Below, piece by piece: positions 8,182 through 17,135 of a stretch of DNA of 64,000 bases. Position numbers and translations under genes: made by a program. Origin of the DNA: Brevundimonas naejangsanensis DSM 23858 (lineage in GTDB: Bacteria > Pseudomonadota > Alphaproteobacteria > Caulobacterales > Caulobacteraceae); the NCBI RefSeq assembly GCF_000421705.1, contig NZ_ATXN01000003.1, forward strand, positions 315,001 through 379,000, read 5' to 3'. Position 1 is the first letter of the stretch; each line of letters starts with the position of its first letter. The notes under the pieces were generated by a model, which saw only the letters and a program-made list of their open reading frames with translations, did not search any database and was not told where the DNA came from.

Positions 8182-9836
8182 GGCGCGTTCTGGCGGGAAT
8201 CTCTGCGGCTCTGATCTTGTGCGCAGGCTCGGCCGCATCGGCTGAAACGGTCGCCGAATTGGGGGCGGACTTCTGGGCCTGGCGGGCCCAGACGCAGCCG
8301 GCTTCGGGAGATGATATCCCTCGTATCGTTCGCCCTGCGGTCTGGGTGCCGGATTGGAGCGCGACGTCGATCGAGGAACGCTATCGCCGCCTTGACGCCT
8401 ATGAGGCCCGTTGGCAGGCGCTGGCAGGCGAAGCAAATGGAGCGGAGGCGGCAACGGACCATAGGCTGGTCGGCTCTGCCCTTGCGCGTGTGCGTTGGGA
8501 ACTCGATCACGTCGCGGCCTGGCGTCGCCAGCCGCATTTCTACATCGAGCAGGCCCTGCTCCCGATCTTTGAGGCGCTGCTGCCGCCGCCGCCGGTTCAG
8601 GCGGACAGAATCGACACGGTGCTGCGCCTGCTGGAGGCGGCTCCGGCCGTGCTGGAGGCGGGCAAGGCCAATCTGGATGACATGCGTTCTCCCTTTGCGG
8701 CTGCGGCTCTTGGTCAGTTGGAAGACGTGCCGGCCAGCCTGCGCGGCATGGCTGAGGGTCTGAAGCCCTATGCTGATCGGCGTCGCAAGGCGCGGCTGGA
8801 TGCTGCGGTCGATCGCGCATTGACGGCCTTTGAAGCCTATAGAGATTTCGTCGTCAGCCGTCAGGATGGGCTGCTGCAACAGACGGCGGTCGGTCGCGAA
8901 GGATATGAGTTCTTCCTGCGGGAAGTTGCGGTCTATCCCTATTCGCCCGAACAGCTTCAGCTCATGGGCCGTCAGGAATGGGCGCGCATGGTTCAGTTCG
9001 AGGAACTGGAACGCAATCGCAATCGGGCGCTTGAGCCGCTGCCGATCCGGACGCCTATCGACGCGGTGACAAGTCGCCTGGATGTCGAAGAACTAGACGT
9101 TCGCGCTTTCCTGGAGGCGGAGGGCCTGCTGTCTGTGAACAACGGCGTGGGCCACTACAACGCTCAGCCCTTTCCAGATTATCTGCGCCCGATCGGCTGG
9201 CTGGGTCGAACCTTTGATCTGACGAGCCAGCATCGTCTGGACGAAAATGCGACGGTCTATCTGCCTGATCCGTCGCCAAATCTGGGCTATTTCAATCTGT
9301 CGATCACGCGCGATCCGAAGCCGATCATCGTGCATGAGGGAGTGCCTGGGCATTATTTCCAGTTGGCGACCTCCTGGTCCCACCCCAACCCCTTGCGGCG
9401 CCACTATTATGATTCAGGCGCGAACGAGGGGACCGGCTTCTACGCCGAGGAAATGATGCTGCAGGCGGGTCTCTTCGACGGAACGCCTCAAAGTCGCGAG
9501 GTGATTTATAACTTCGGGCGTCTTCGCGCTTTGCGCGTCGAGGTGGACGTGAAACTGGCCCTGGGCGAGTTCACCATCGCGCAGGCGGCCGACTATCTGG
9601 AAACCATGGTGCCGATGGATCGGCAGACCGCCGAGGAAGAAGCCGTCTTCTTCGCCGCAGCGCCCGGCCAGGCGATCAGCTATCAGATCGGCAAGCTGCA
9701 GACGCTTGAGTTTCTGGCCGAAGCGCGGGTGCGTAAGGGCGATGCGTTTGATCTGAAGGCGTTTCATGACTTCCTCTGGCTTAACGGCAATGTGCCGATC
9801 AGCTTGCTCAAGTCGGAATACTTCCAGCGGCGCTAG
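8178..9836 (+). CDS. DUF885 family secreted metallopeptidase-like protein
   Basis: A 552-residue DUF885 protein with a signal peptide (MRRVLAGISA to SAASA). Unlike its two neighbours it keeps the full motif HEGVPGHYFQ, with His386, Glu387 and His392 as likely metal ligands and catalytic base, followed by the TGFYAEEMM block that would supply a further acidic ligand. It is therefore the one DUF885 copy here expected to be a working hydrolase. Its start overlaps the stop of the S9 peptidase, so the two form an operon and probably act on the same imported peptides in sequence. The family is poorly characterised; peptidase activity is inferred from the motif. Confidence 0.9.
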   Translation: MRRVLAGISAALILCAGSAASAETVAELGADFWAWRAQTQPASGDDIPRIVRPAVWVPDWSATSIEERYRRLDAYEARWQALAGEANGAEAATDHRLVGSALARVRWELDHVAAWRRQPHFYIEQALLPIFEALLPPPPVQADRIDTVLRLLEAAPAVLEAGKANLDDMRSPFAAAALGQLEDVPASLRGMAEGLKPYADRRRKARLDAAVDRALTAFEAYRDFVVSRQDGLLQQTAVGREGYEFFLREVAVYPYSPEQLQLMGRQEWARMVQFEELERNRNRALEPLPIRTPIDAVTSRLDVEELDVRAFLEAEGLLSVNNGVGHYNAQPFPDYLRPIGWLGRTFDLTSQHRLDENATVYLPDPSPNLGYFNLSITRDPKPIIVHEGVPGHYFQLATSWSHPNPLRRHYYDSGANEGTGFYAEEMMLQAGLFDGTPQSREVIYNFGRLRALRVEVDVKLALGEFTIAQAADYLETMVPMDRQTAEEEAVFFAAAPGQAISYQIGKLQTLEFLAEARVRKGDAFDLKAFHDFLWLNGNVPISLLKSEYFQRR

Positions 9837-9861
9837 CCCGATCAGGGCGCCCGGGCTCTGT

Positions 9862-9879
9862 ACAATATAACCAAAATCA
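9862..9879 (+). promoter_or_regulatory. 18-bp repeat, candidate operator/promoter (copy 2)
   Basis: An exact copy of the repeat at 2868-2885, lying 67 bases before the DUF3830-like gene. With the preceding T it contains TACAAT and also TATAAC, either of which could be the -10 box; no clear -35 was seen. Confidence 0.55.
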
Positions 9880-9945
9880 TGCGAATAAGGTCATATTAAG
9901 GAGTCGGCGTGAGCATGAAACGTTCCGCTGACGGAGGGAGATGAA

Positions 9946-10425
9946 ATGCGTCGGATCCGATTTGTTGAAGAGCGCTCAGGACTGTCCGCGCGTTGCGATC
10001 TTTTGGAGAACGAAGCGCCCGAGTCGGCGGCTTTCTTTTGGGAACTGGCGGAACGAGGGCTGAGCTTCGACGCGATCCACGCCATGTGGACCGGTCCGGA
10101 AATTTCCGTCCCCATGCCGGCGGCGACGCTGCCGGAGGATCTGTCATGTCGAGTCATACCGGAGGAGAACGCAACGTCGTTTCCTGCGGTTGGCGAGATT
10201 GTCCTGGCCTATGCGGGCGCACGTACGTTGAAGGGTTTGCCGCCGGGGCCCTTCTTCGACATCGGACTCTTCTACGGGGAGGGCGGGCGGCTGCTGATGC
10301 CGTTCGGCTGGCTGAGAGCCAATGTCTGCGCGCGTATCGTGCAGGAAGACCTGGCGAAGGCGCAGGCCGATATGAAGAGCATTCGGCGTAATGGTGCATG
10401 CCGCCTCGTCATTCAGACGGACTGA
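9946..10425 (+). CDS. DUF3830-like small cyclophilin-fold protein
   Basis: A 159-residue protein with no signal peptide, start preceded by GGAGGGAG. The pattern resembles the DUF3830 family: a short N-terminal strand, the ENEAPESAAFFWELAERG segment, HAMWTGPEI, then a PEENATSFPAVGEIVLAY block and a C-terminal GLFYGEGGR segment. DUF3830 proteins are thought to have a cyclophilin-like barrel and often sit beside amidohydrolase or amino-acid degradation genes; no activity is established. Here it leads a four-gene run with a transporter, a MarR regulator and an FAD oxidase, and it carries copy 2 of the 18-bp repeat in front. The family call is made by eye and is moderate; the function is unknown. 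Confidence 0.6.
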   Translation: MRRIRFVEERSGLSARCDLLENEAPESAAFFWELAERGLSFDAIHAMWTGPEISVPMPAATLPEDLSCRVIPEENATSFPAVGEIVLAYAGARTLKGLPPGPFFDIGLFYGEGGRLLMPFGWLRANVCARIVQEDLAKAQADMKSIRRNGACRLVIQTD

Positions 10426-10441
10426 TCGGGGCGCAGCGAGA

Positions 10442-11341
10442 ATGAATGAGATCACTATCATGAGCCTGTTGGGAGACTGGGTCCTTCCCGGCTCCCTCAT
10501 CTGCATCATGTTCGCCATGGGCCTGTCTTTGACGGTCCGTGACTTTCAGGCGGTCTTCGGCAATCGGAAGGCGCTCGCCGTAGGTGTTGCGGCGATGCTG
10601 ATCATTCCCCCGGTTATCGGGGTGACCATGGCCACGCTGTTTGCTCCCAGCGCAGCCTTGGCTGTTGGATTTGTGCTGCTGGCGACGTGTCCAGGCGGGA
10701 TGCTGTCGAACCTATTTACCGATATGGCAAAGGGCGATCTGGCGCTTTCGATGTCACTGACGATTATCGTCAGTCTTATCTATATTTTGGTGGTGCCCTT
10801 CTATGCTCACCTTGCGCTGTCCCATTTCATGGGTGTTCAGGCCGATGTATCCGTCCCTCTCGGCTCTTTTGTCTGGCAGATTTTCTCCATAACCATCCTT
10901 CCTGCCGGCGCGGGCTTCATTCTTCGGCATTATAATCCGGCTATTGCTTTGAAGTTGAAGGGGCCCGTGAAGCTGATCGGGGCCATTGTTCTCTTCACGG
11001 CGTTCGGCTTTATACTGGTCGATCAGATTCCAATGATCCGAGATCATTTTGGACAGCTATTGTGGATAACGGTCGCCATCAATGTTCTGACCCTGGGCGC
11101 AGTGCTGATGTTATGCCGTTTCATGAACCTGTCTGGTCCCGAAAACACTGCGATCGGCGTCGAGCACCTTATCCGCCAGGAGGGGACCGCTATCTATATC
11201 GCCGTATCGATCATCGGGAGTAATGAGATGTCGCTGCCCATGATCATGAATACGCCTGTCGCCTTGCCGATAGCGTTTATTTTCATGACGCTGGCGCGGC
11301 GCTATTTCTCGAAGCCGTCTCCTCAGATTGCTCGGGCATAG
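10442..11341 (+). CDS. BASS-family (bile acid:sodium symporter-like) transporter
   Basis: A 299-residue inner-membrane protein with about nine or ten hydrophobic helices. It resembles the bile acid:sodium symporter (BASS) family: an N-terminal MFAMGLSLTVRDF helix pair and the conserved LLATCPGGMLSNLFTDMAKGD region. The bacterial members import organic anions such as keto acids or pantothenate precursors. I chose ATG 10442 over an earlier ATG at 10391 because the latter would overlap the preceding gene and add a non-hydrophobic leader. It lies 17 bases after the DUF3830-like gene and is followed at once by the MarR gene, so all are probably one transcript. Its partner oxidase makes keto acids, which would be a sensible cargo, but this is inference. 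Confidence 0.85.
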   Translation: MNEITIMSLLGDWVLPGSLICIMFAMGLSLTVRDFQAVFGNRKALAVGVAAMLIIPPVIGVTMATLFAPSAALAVGFVLLATCPGGMLSNLFTDMAKGDLALSMSLTIIVSLIYILVVPFYAHLALSHFMGVQADVSVPLGSFVWQIFSITILPAGAGFILRHYNPAIALKLKGPVKLIGAIVLFTAFGFILVDQIPMIRDHFGQLLWITVAINVLTLGAVLMLCRFMNLSGPENTAIGVEHLIRQEGTAIYIAVSIIGSNEMSLPMIMNTPVALPIAFIFMTLARRYFSKPSPQIARA

Positions 11342-11372
11342 GGGAATGAAATTGAAGCGCGAGAGAGAGGCG

Positions 11373-11843
11373 ATGCTTCCAGATAAAAATGACCCCGCAA
11401 AAGACAGCTTCGATCTTTTTTCGTCGCCATTTTACTTAATTGCTCATGCCGAGTTCAAGTATCATGAAGATCTTGATAAGGCGATTTTGAAATTCGATCT
11501 GGACCGCGCCACGTACCGTATTCTCACGGTTCTGATGCAGAAGAGTCCGATCAACATCAAAGAGCTTGCTCATCTCTCCTTGCTGAAGAGATCGACAGTG
11601 AGCCGCGCCTTGACGCGGATGGGCCGTGAGGGATGGGTTGAGACCTTCCTGAACGCAGACGACAACCGGATCACGGATGTCTATCTGACGCCTGGCGGTA
11701 AGGCCTTGTCGGCTGAGGTGATGAAATTGGCCAGCCGTCAGTTGCAACGTGCAGTCGCCGGTCTGGAAGCTGCGGACCTGGATGAGCTGACTCGCATACT
11801 CAAGCGCCTGATCGGCAACCTGTCCAAGCTTTCTATCGAGTAG
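11373..11843 (+). CDS. MarR family transcriptional regulator
   Basis: A 156-residue winged-helix regulator of the MarR type. The core (about residues 45-120) shows the DNA-reading helix in LKRSTVSRALTRMGREGWVE and the wing with the DDNR motif, followed by LTPGGKAL, all diagnostic. The start is uncertain: 11373 follows a GAGAGAGAGG stretch, while ATG at 11346 would add nine residues and has only GGGG touching it. MarR proteins usually repress their own operon and release DNA on binding a small aromatic or metabolite ligand. The gene lies inside the transporter operon, and the 18-bp repeats at 2868 and 9862 are the obvious candidate sites. Target and ligand are inferred. Confidence 0.9.
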   Translation: MLPDKNDPAKDSFDLFSSPFYLIAHAEFKYHEDLDKAILKFDLDRATYRILTVLMQKSPINIKELAHLSLLKRSTVSRALTRMGREGWVETFLNADDNRITDVYLTPGGKALSAEVMKLASRQLQRAVAGLEAADLDELTRILKRLIGNLSKLSIE

Positions 11844-11898
11844 GCCGAAAGTTGGCGCCTGTAGCGGCGCCGACGCGGTCAAGTTTCTGGTGATCTAT

Positions 11899-13200
11899 AT
11901 GCAGTCTCAGCCATCAGGCGGAGGCGGGGTTTCCCTGCGCCGTTCCCTGTGGACCTATCTTGCCTCCGCGCCCGAACGTTATGCGCCCCTGACCGCGGAT
12001 CGTTCTGCGGATGTGGTCGTAATCGGCGCAGGTGTGGCCGGCGCCTCGACTGCTCTTCATCTGGCTTCAGCCGGCGTGAATGTGGCTGTTCTTGAGGCTG
12101 AGCAGCCCGGAGCGGGCGCCACAGGACAGAGCGGCGGCCTGGTGGCACCGAACTTTATCGGAATGACCCCGGACAGAGCCGATAAGGCTTTCGGTCTGGA
12201 ACGTGGAGCGCGCCTTACGCAGTTGATCGGGGGATCCGCCGCACAGCTCTTCGATCTGATCCGCAGTCTGGATATCGCTTGCGACGCGCGCCAGGATGGC
12301 TTTTGGACACCCGCGCACACCCCGGCCTTGGCGCAAGAGCAGCGGCTTCAGGCAAAGCAGTGGCAGGCGAGGGGTTTCGCCGTCGACTTTGTCGATGCGG
12401 ATCACACTCGCGATGCGCTCGGTTCTGATCGGTATCATGGCGGGTTATGTTTTGCCGATGGCGGCCAGGTGAATCCGCTGGCCTTGGCCTGTGGTCTGAT
12501 CGAGCGGGCGATTGAGCGAGGCGCGCATGTATTTGGCGATAGCCCTGTCGCAGGTATCGAGCGTGATGGAGCCAGTTGGACCGTCAGAACAGCGGGCGGG
12601 AGCATCAGGGCTGCGAAAGTCGTGTTGGCGGCGAACGGGGGCAATGCGCAACTGCATCCGCGCCTGAGGCGCACGACTTTGCCGCTCCATGTGATGGAGT
12701 TCGCCACTATGCCGTTGAGCATGGCGCAGAGGGCCGCCATCTTGCCGCAAGGCGGATCGTTTACCGACAAACAGTCCTATCTGTTCACTGCGCGATACGA
12801 CGAGGATGGGCGATTGATCTCCGCCGTTCCCTTGTCAGCGGCCCTGCAAGGACGCCAAGCCTATGAGCGCGAGGCTCAGGGGCGATTGATGCGGCATTTC
12901 CCGTCTCTGGGTCGCGAAGGAATTGAACATCTGTGGGTCGGCACGGCCTGGCTGAACACGTCATTCCTGCCCAGCGTCTATGCCGTAGATGACGGTCTTT
13001 ACGCCATTCAAGCCTGCAATGGTCGAGGCCTGCCGACGAATGTCGTGCTGGGAGAAGAGGTCGCGCGCAGCCTTTCGTCCGGCAGCTTCCAGACCTTGTC
13101 CGTTGATTTGCAGGAGCCGGAACCCATCCGTTTCCATGCGCTGGCTCGCTTCGCACCCTATGCGATGATGACGCTCGCTTATCTGCAAGGCAGGCTGTGA
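11899..13200 (+). CDS. DadA/glycine oxidase-like FAD-dependent amine oxidoreductase
   Basis: A 433-residue flavoenzyme of the DAO superfamily. The dinucleotide-binding fold is plain: VVVIGAGVAGASTALHLA near residues 38-55, then the acidic end of the second strand (VAVLEAEQPG) and the TGQSGGLVAPN loop. The C-terminal half has the GRGLPTNV segment near the flavin. Such enzymes oxidise the amine of amino acids or related compounds to imines and then keto acids. A GTG nine bases upstream is an alternative start. It is 55 bases after the MarR gene with only a hairpin lacking a T-tract between, so operon membership is likely. It would consume what the peptidases and transporter supply; the exact substrate (D-amino acid, proline or other) cannot be read. 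Confidence 0.85.
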   Translation: MQSQPSGGGGVSLRRSLWTYLASAPERYAPLTADRSADVVVIGAGVAGASTALHLASAGVNVAVLEAEQPGAGATGQSGGLVAPNFIGMTPDRADKAFGLERGARLTQLIGGSAAQLFDLIRSLDIACDARQDGFWTPAHTPALAQEQRLQAKQWQARGFAVDFVDADHTRDALGSDRYHGGLCFADGGQVNPLALACGLIERAIERGAHVFGDSPVAGIERDGASWTVRTAGGSIRAAKVVLAANGGNAQLHPRLRRTTLPLHVMEFATMPLSMAQRAAILPQGGSFTDKQSYLFTARYDEDGRLISAVPLSAALQGRQAYEREAQGRLMRHFPSLGREGIEHLWVGTAWLNTSFLPSVYAVDDGLYAIQACNGRGLPTNVVLGEEVARSLSSGSFQTLSVDLQEPEPIRFHALARFAPYAMMTLAYLQGRL

Positions 13201-13306
13201 GGCGCTGGCGACGCCTGATGTGTTGCGTGACCGGCCCAGTCGGGACTTTGAAACCGGACGAGGCGTCTGGCCTGGGGCGCTGCTAGTCAATGCGACGCGC
13301 TTCAGG

Positions 13307-13380
13307 GGCCGGATGGCGGAGCGGTTACGCGGCGGAGTGCAAATCCGTCCAGCCTGGTTCGATTCCAGGTCCGGCCTCCA
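13307..13380 (+). tRNA. tRNA-Cys (GCA)
   Basis: Full cloverleaf of 74 bases. The 7-bp acceptor GGCCGGA/TCCGGCC pairs fully, the anticodon loop GTGCAAA gives anticodon GCA, the T-loop is GGTTCGATTCC, and the CCA end is encoded. Confidence 0.95.
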
Positions 13381-13462
13381 CGCGCGCCCCGCAGAGCTGA
13401 AGCGTGAGGCGTGTTGATCCCTGTTGCATCCAATCTGATCTGAGGCCGCTGAGGAGAAGATC

Positions 13463-13948
13463 ATGCCGCGTTTGCGACCCGCGCCGCCGGTGGAGGCGTC
13501 CGCCTGGCTCAACACCTCATCGCCTGTCGTGCTGGAAGACCTGCGCGGGAAGGTGGCGTGCTTGGTGTTTTTCCAGCGGCTGTGCCCTGGCTGTTCCCAT
13601 TATGCGATGCCGCAGGCCCGGCGCGTCGTGGAGACGTTCACCTCTGGCGAAGTGGCGGTCATGGGCGTGCACAGCGTGTTCGAACACCATGAGCAGCAGA
13701 CGGACGAAGCGGCTCTGTCCCGCTGGCTGACGGAGCAGGGGTGCAGGTTTCCTGTCGCTGTCGACGCGCAGTCCGACGGCCGCGTGATGACGCCGAAGAC
13801 CATGACCGCCTATAATTTGCAGGGCACGCCCAGCCTGGTGCTGGTCGATCGCCAGGGGCGTCTGAGGGCGCGCCATTTCGGCCCGGTGTCGGATATGCGT
13901 CTGGGCGCCGAGATCATGGCCCTGCTTCTGGAACCGGCTGAGTCGTAG
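13463..13948 (+). CDS. thioredoxin-like redoxin (AhpC/TSA-TlpA type)
   Basis: A 161-residue thioredoxin-fold protein, start preceded by GAGGAGAAG. The redox motif CPGC is at Cys41-Cys44 after a VFFQR strand, and the cis-proline segment TPSLVLVDRQGRLRARHFG lies toward the C-terminus. There is no signal peptide, so it should act in the cytoplasm. The pattern LRGKVACLVFFQ matches redoxin and TlpA-like proteins, which reduce disulfides or peroxides. It stands alone between tRNA-Cys and a convergent MocR gene, so its partner is not clear from context. Confidence 0.8.
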   Translation: MPRLRPAPPVEASAWLNTSSPVVLEDLRGKVACLVFFQRLCPGCSHYAMPQARRVVETFTSGEVAVMGVHSVFEHHEQQTDEAALSRWLTEQGCRFPVAVDAQSDGRVMTPKTMTAYNLQGTPSLVLVDRQGRLRARHFGPVSDMRLGAEIMALLLEPAES

Positions 13949-13953
13949 TCGTC

Positions 13954-15390
13954 TCAGGCGGGTCGCGCCGCCCGCAGAAGTTTGACGGCGCGCCTCAGTT
14001 CGGCGTCGTCCAGGCTGGCGAAGCCCAGGCGGAAGGCGTTCGCCGGACGGCTTTGATCAAGGCGAAGCTGTCCGCCATGAGACAGCAGAAGGCCTGCGCA
14101 CTCGGCCGCCTCGGCCCAGGCCGCAGCGTCTATAGAGGGGGCGACCTTCAGCCAGAGGGCCAGGCCCCCGGCGGGGCTGTCGAACGCGACGGCGTCGCCG
14201 AGTTGGGCGGTGATCTCTGCGGCCAGAAGGTCGCGGCGATGTTCGTAGATCTTTCTGGCCTTGCGGGCGTGGCGGCCCAGGTCGCCTTCGTCGATCAGCT
14301 TGGCCAAGGCGTGTTCGAGCGGAATATCGCCTTGTCGATCAATGGCTTCGCGCAGGTCTGTCATCCTGGCGAGCAGGTCGGGATGGCCCGTCGCGTAGCC
14401 GATCCTTAAAGCTGGGGCGAGCAGTTTGGACACCGACCCGATGTGGACCACCCGATCGTCAGCCAGGGCCCGCGCGGCCAGAGGCAGGACCGGACGTCCC
14501 TCGAAGCGGTATTCGTGGTCATAGTCGTCCTCGATCAAGATCAGACCGCGACGACGCGCTATTTCGAGCAGCCGAAGCCGACGCCCGGCGCCGAGGGTCA
14601 CGGTCGTGGGATACTGATGATGCGGCGTCACATAGACGGCGCGAACGCCTGGCTCCTGATCCAGAAGTTGTTCGAAACGGTCGATATCCAGGCCCTGCGC
14701 GTCCACCGGGGCGCTGACAACGCGGGCTCCGGCCGCTCGGAACGCCTTCCAGGCCAGGGGATAGCCGGGGTCCTCGACCGCGATCGCTTCGCCGGGTTGC
14801 AGGGCGGCGCCGGCCACCAGAAACAGCGCCATCTGGCTGCCTCGCGTCACCAGCAGGTCGTCCGCGTCGATCGTCAGGCCGCGTTCTGCCTCCAGATAGC
14901 GCGCCAGGGCGGAGCGGAGAGGCGGGGCGCCGCGAGGGTCGCCGTATCCTGTCAGCCGCTTGAGCCCGGCCGCCGACACCGCCCGGCGAAAGGCGCGCGC
15001 TAGCTCCACCCCCGGCATAAGCCGCGCGTCGGGCGCGCCGTCTGAAAATCTGAGAGGCGGCAGGGCGGAGCGGCGGGTCAGAGGCGAGGTCTGGGACTTT
15101 CTGGGCGGCCCCCAGGTCCGAACGCCGAGATCCGGCAGGTCACGGGCTACAAAGGTGCCGCGCGACGCTTCGGCGACCAGCCATCCCTGAAGGATGAGCT
15201 CCTGATAGGCGGCGTCGATGGTGTTGCGATGAACGCCGAGCGACTGGGCGAGCGTCCGTGTGCCCGGCAGGCGATCGCCAGGCTTGAGCCGACCGCGTTC
15301 GATTTCGCGGATGATCGAGCCCGCCAGATTGATGAACAGGGCCTTGGAGCTGTCCTCGATCAACTCGATGACCACGGCGCTGCGTCCCAT
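13954..15390 (-). CDS. MocR/PdxR-type regulator (GntR head, aminotransferase body)
   Basis: A 478-residue MocR regulator. Residues 10-85 form a GntR winged helix (GDRLPGTRTLAQSLGVHRNT, then YQELILQGWL), joined to a fold-type I aminotransferase-like body. The PLP lysine lies in HIGSVSKLLAPALRIGY and the cofactor aspartate region in LILIEDDYDHEYRF. Such proteins sense PLP or PLP adducts and control vitamin B6, GABA or taurine genes. It is transcribed away from a thioredoxin-like gene, glyA and pdxY, which makes B6-linked control of pdxY or glyA the best guess. The region before its start holds a CGGCC-N10-GGCCG motif like the one before the second MocR gene. Confidence 0.9.
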   Translation of the reverse strand: MGRSAVVIELIEDSSKALFINLAGSIIREIERGRLKPGDRLPGTRTLAQSLGVHRNTIDAAYQELILQGWLVAEASRGTFVARDLPDLGVRTWGPPRKSQTSPLTRRSALPPLRFSDGAPDARLMPGVELARAFRRAVSAAGLKRLTGYGDPRGAPPLRSALARYLEAERGLTIDADDLLVTRGSQMALFLVAGAALQPGEAIAVEDPGYPLAWKAFRAAGARVVSAPVDAQGLDIDRFEQLLDQEPGVRAVYVTPHHQYPTTVTLGAGRRLRLLEIARRRGLILIEDDYDHEYRFEGRPVLPLAARALADDRVVHIGSVSKLLAPALRIGYATGHPDLLARMTDLREAIDRQGDIPLEHALAKLIDEGDLGRHARKARKIYEHRRDLLAAEITAQLGDAVAFDSPAGGLALWLKVAPSIDAAAWAEAAECAGLLLSHGGQLRLDQSRPANAFRLGFASLDDAELRRAVKLLRAARPA

Positions 15391-15417
15391 GATCCGGCCT
15401 ATCTCGCTTCGTCAAAG

Positions 15418-15437
15418 CGGCCCTTATCGCTAGGCCG
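15418..15437. promoter_or_regulatory. candidate MocR operator, CGGCC-N10-GGCCG
   Basis: Inverted repeat CGGCC (15418-15422), 10-base spacer, GGCCG (15433-15437), preceded by TCAAAG. The spacing and flank match the site at 21622-21641 before the second MocR gene. Confidence 0.45.
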
Positions 15438-15441
15438 TGAT

Positions 15442-15482
15442 GTGGGTATCCCACGACCACTCCAGCACAGCAACTCTGCTGT
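15442..15482. promoter_or_regulatory. two further inverted repeats in the divergent promoter
   Basis: GTGGGTATCCCAC (15442-15454) is a perfect palindrome around TAT. ACAGCA-ACTC-TGCTGT (15467-15482) is a second perfect inverted repeat. Both lie between the MocR gene and the rightward thioredoxin-like gene and may bind regulators. Confidence 0.4.
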
Positions 15483-15507
15483 CGGACCTTTTGAAAAGGA
15501 CAGGCCC

Positions 15508-15744
15508 GTGGCCAAGAATGCCGTTTTCTATCATGCCGGTTGTTCTGTCTGCGTCGACGCCCAGCGCCGCTTTGTCGGCGCGCTGGACCCGGCGGTCTAT
15601 GCGGTAGAAGTCGTCCATCTGGGCAAAACGCCCGAGCGCCTTCCCGAGGCGAAGGCGATCGGCGTCAAGTCCGTGCCGGCCATCGTCATGGAGGGCGCCG
15701 TCTATCACATCAATCACGGCGCTGATCTTTCGGCGCTCAGTTGA
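15508..15744 (+). CDS. small thioredoxin/glutaredoxin-like protein
   Basis: A 78-residue protein with a GTG start at 15508, chosen because AAGGA lies seven bases upstream and the product then begins at once with the redox strand [11 protein letters not shown]. Cys12 and Cys15 form the CxxC site, and the [11 protein letters not shown] segment is the cis-proline strand, as in compact thioredoxin-like proteins. It lies between a divergent MocR gene and glyA and ends in a terminator, so it is probably its own unit under the same divergent control region. Its reductant and targets are not evident. Confidence 0.8.
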   Translation: MAKNAVFYHAGCSVCVDAQRRFVGALDPAVYAVEVVHLGKTPERLPEAKAIGVKSVPAIVMEGAVYHINHGADLSALS

Positions 15745-15790
15745 ACTCCAGTCGGCCTTCCCGACACCCCCCCCTCTTGGAAGTCCGCAT

Positions 15791-15833
15791 GGCGGGCCGG
15801 AACCCTCCCATAGTTCCAGCCCGCCTCTTTTTT
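15791..15833 (+). terminator. intrinsic terminator before glyA
   Basis: GGCGGGC pairs with GCCCGCC, and inside that GGAAC with GTTCC, around a 9-base loop, followed by TCTTTTTT. Confidence 0.8.
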
Positions 15834-15853
15834 ACATGATCCGAGGTGAAGAC

Positions 15854-17122
<1,269 letters not shown>

Positions 17123-17135
17123 TGCAGGAGGCGTG

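Noticed and set aside
11844..11898. Terminator after the MarR gene (hairpin GGCGCC/GGCGCC)
   Set aside because: The stem is short and no T-tract follows, so read-through into the FAD oxidase gene is more likely.
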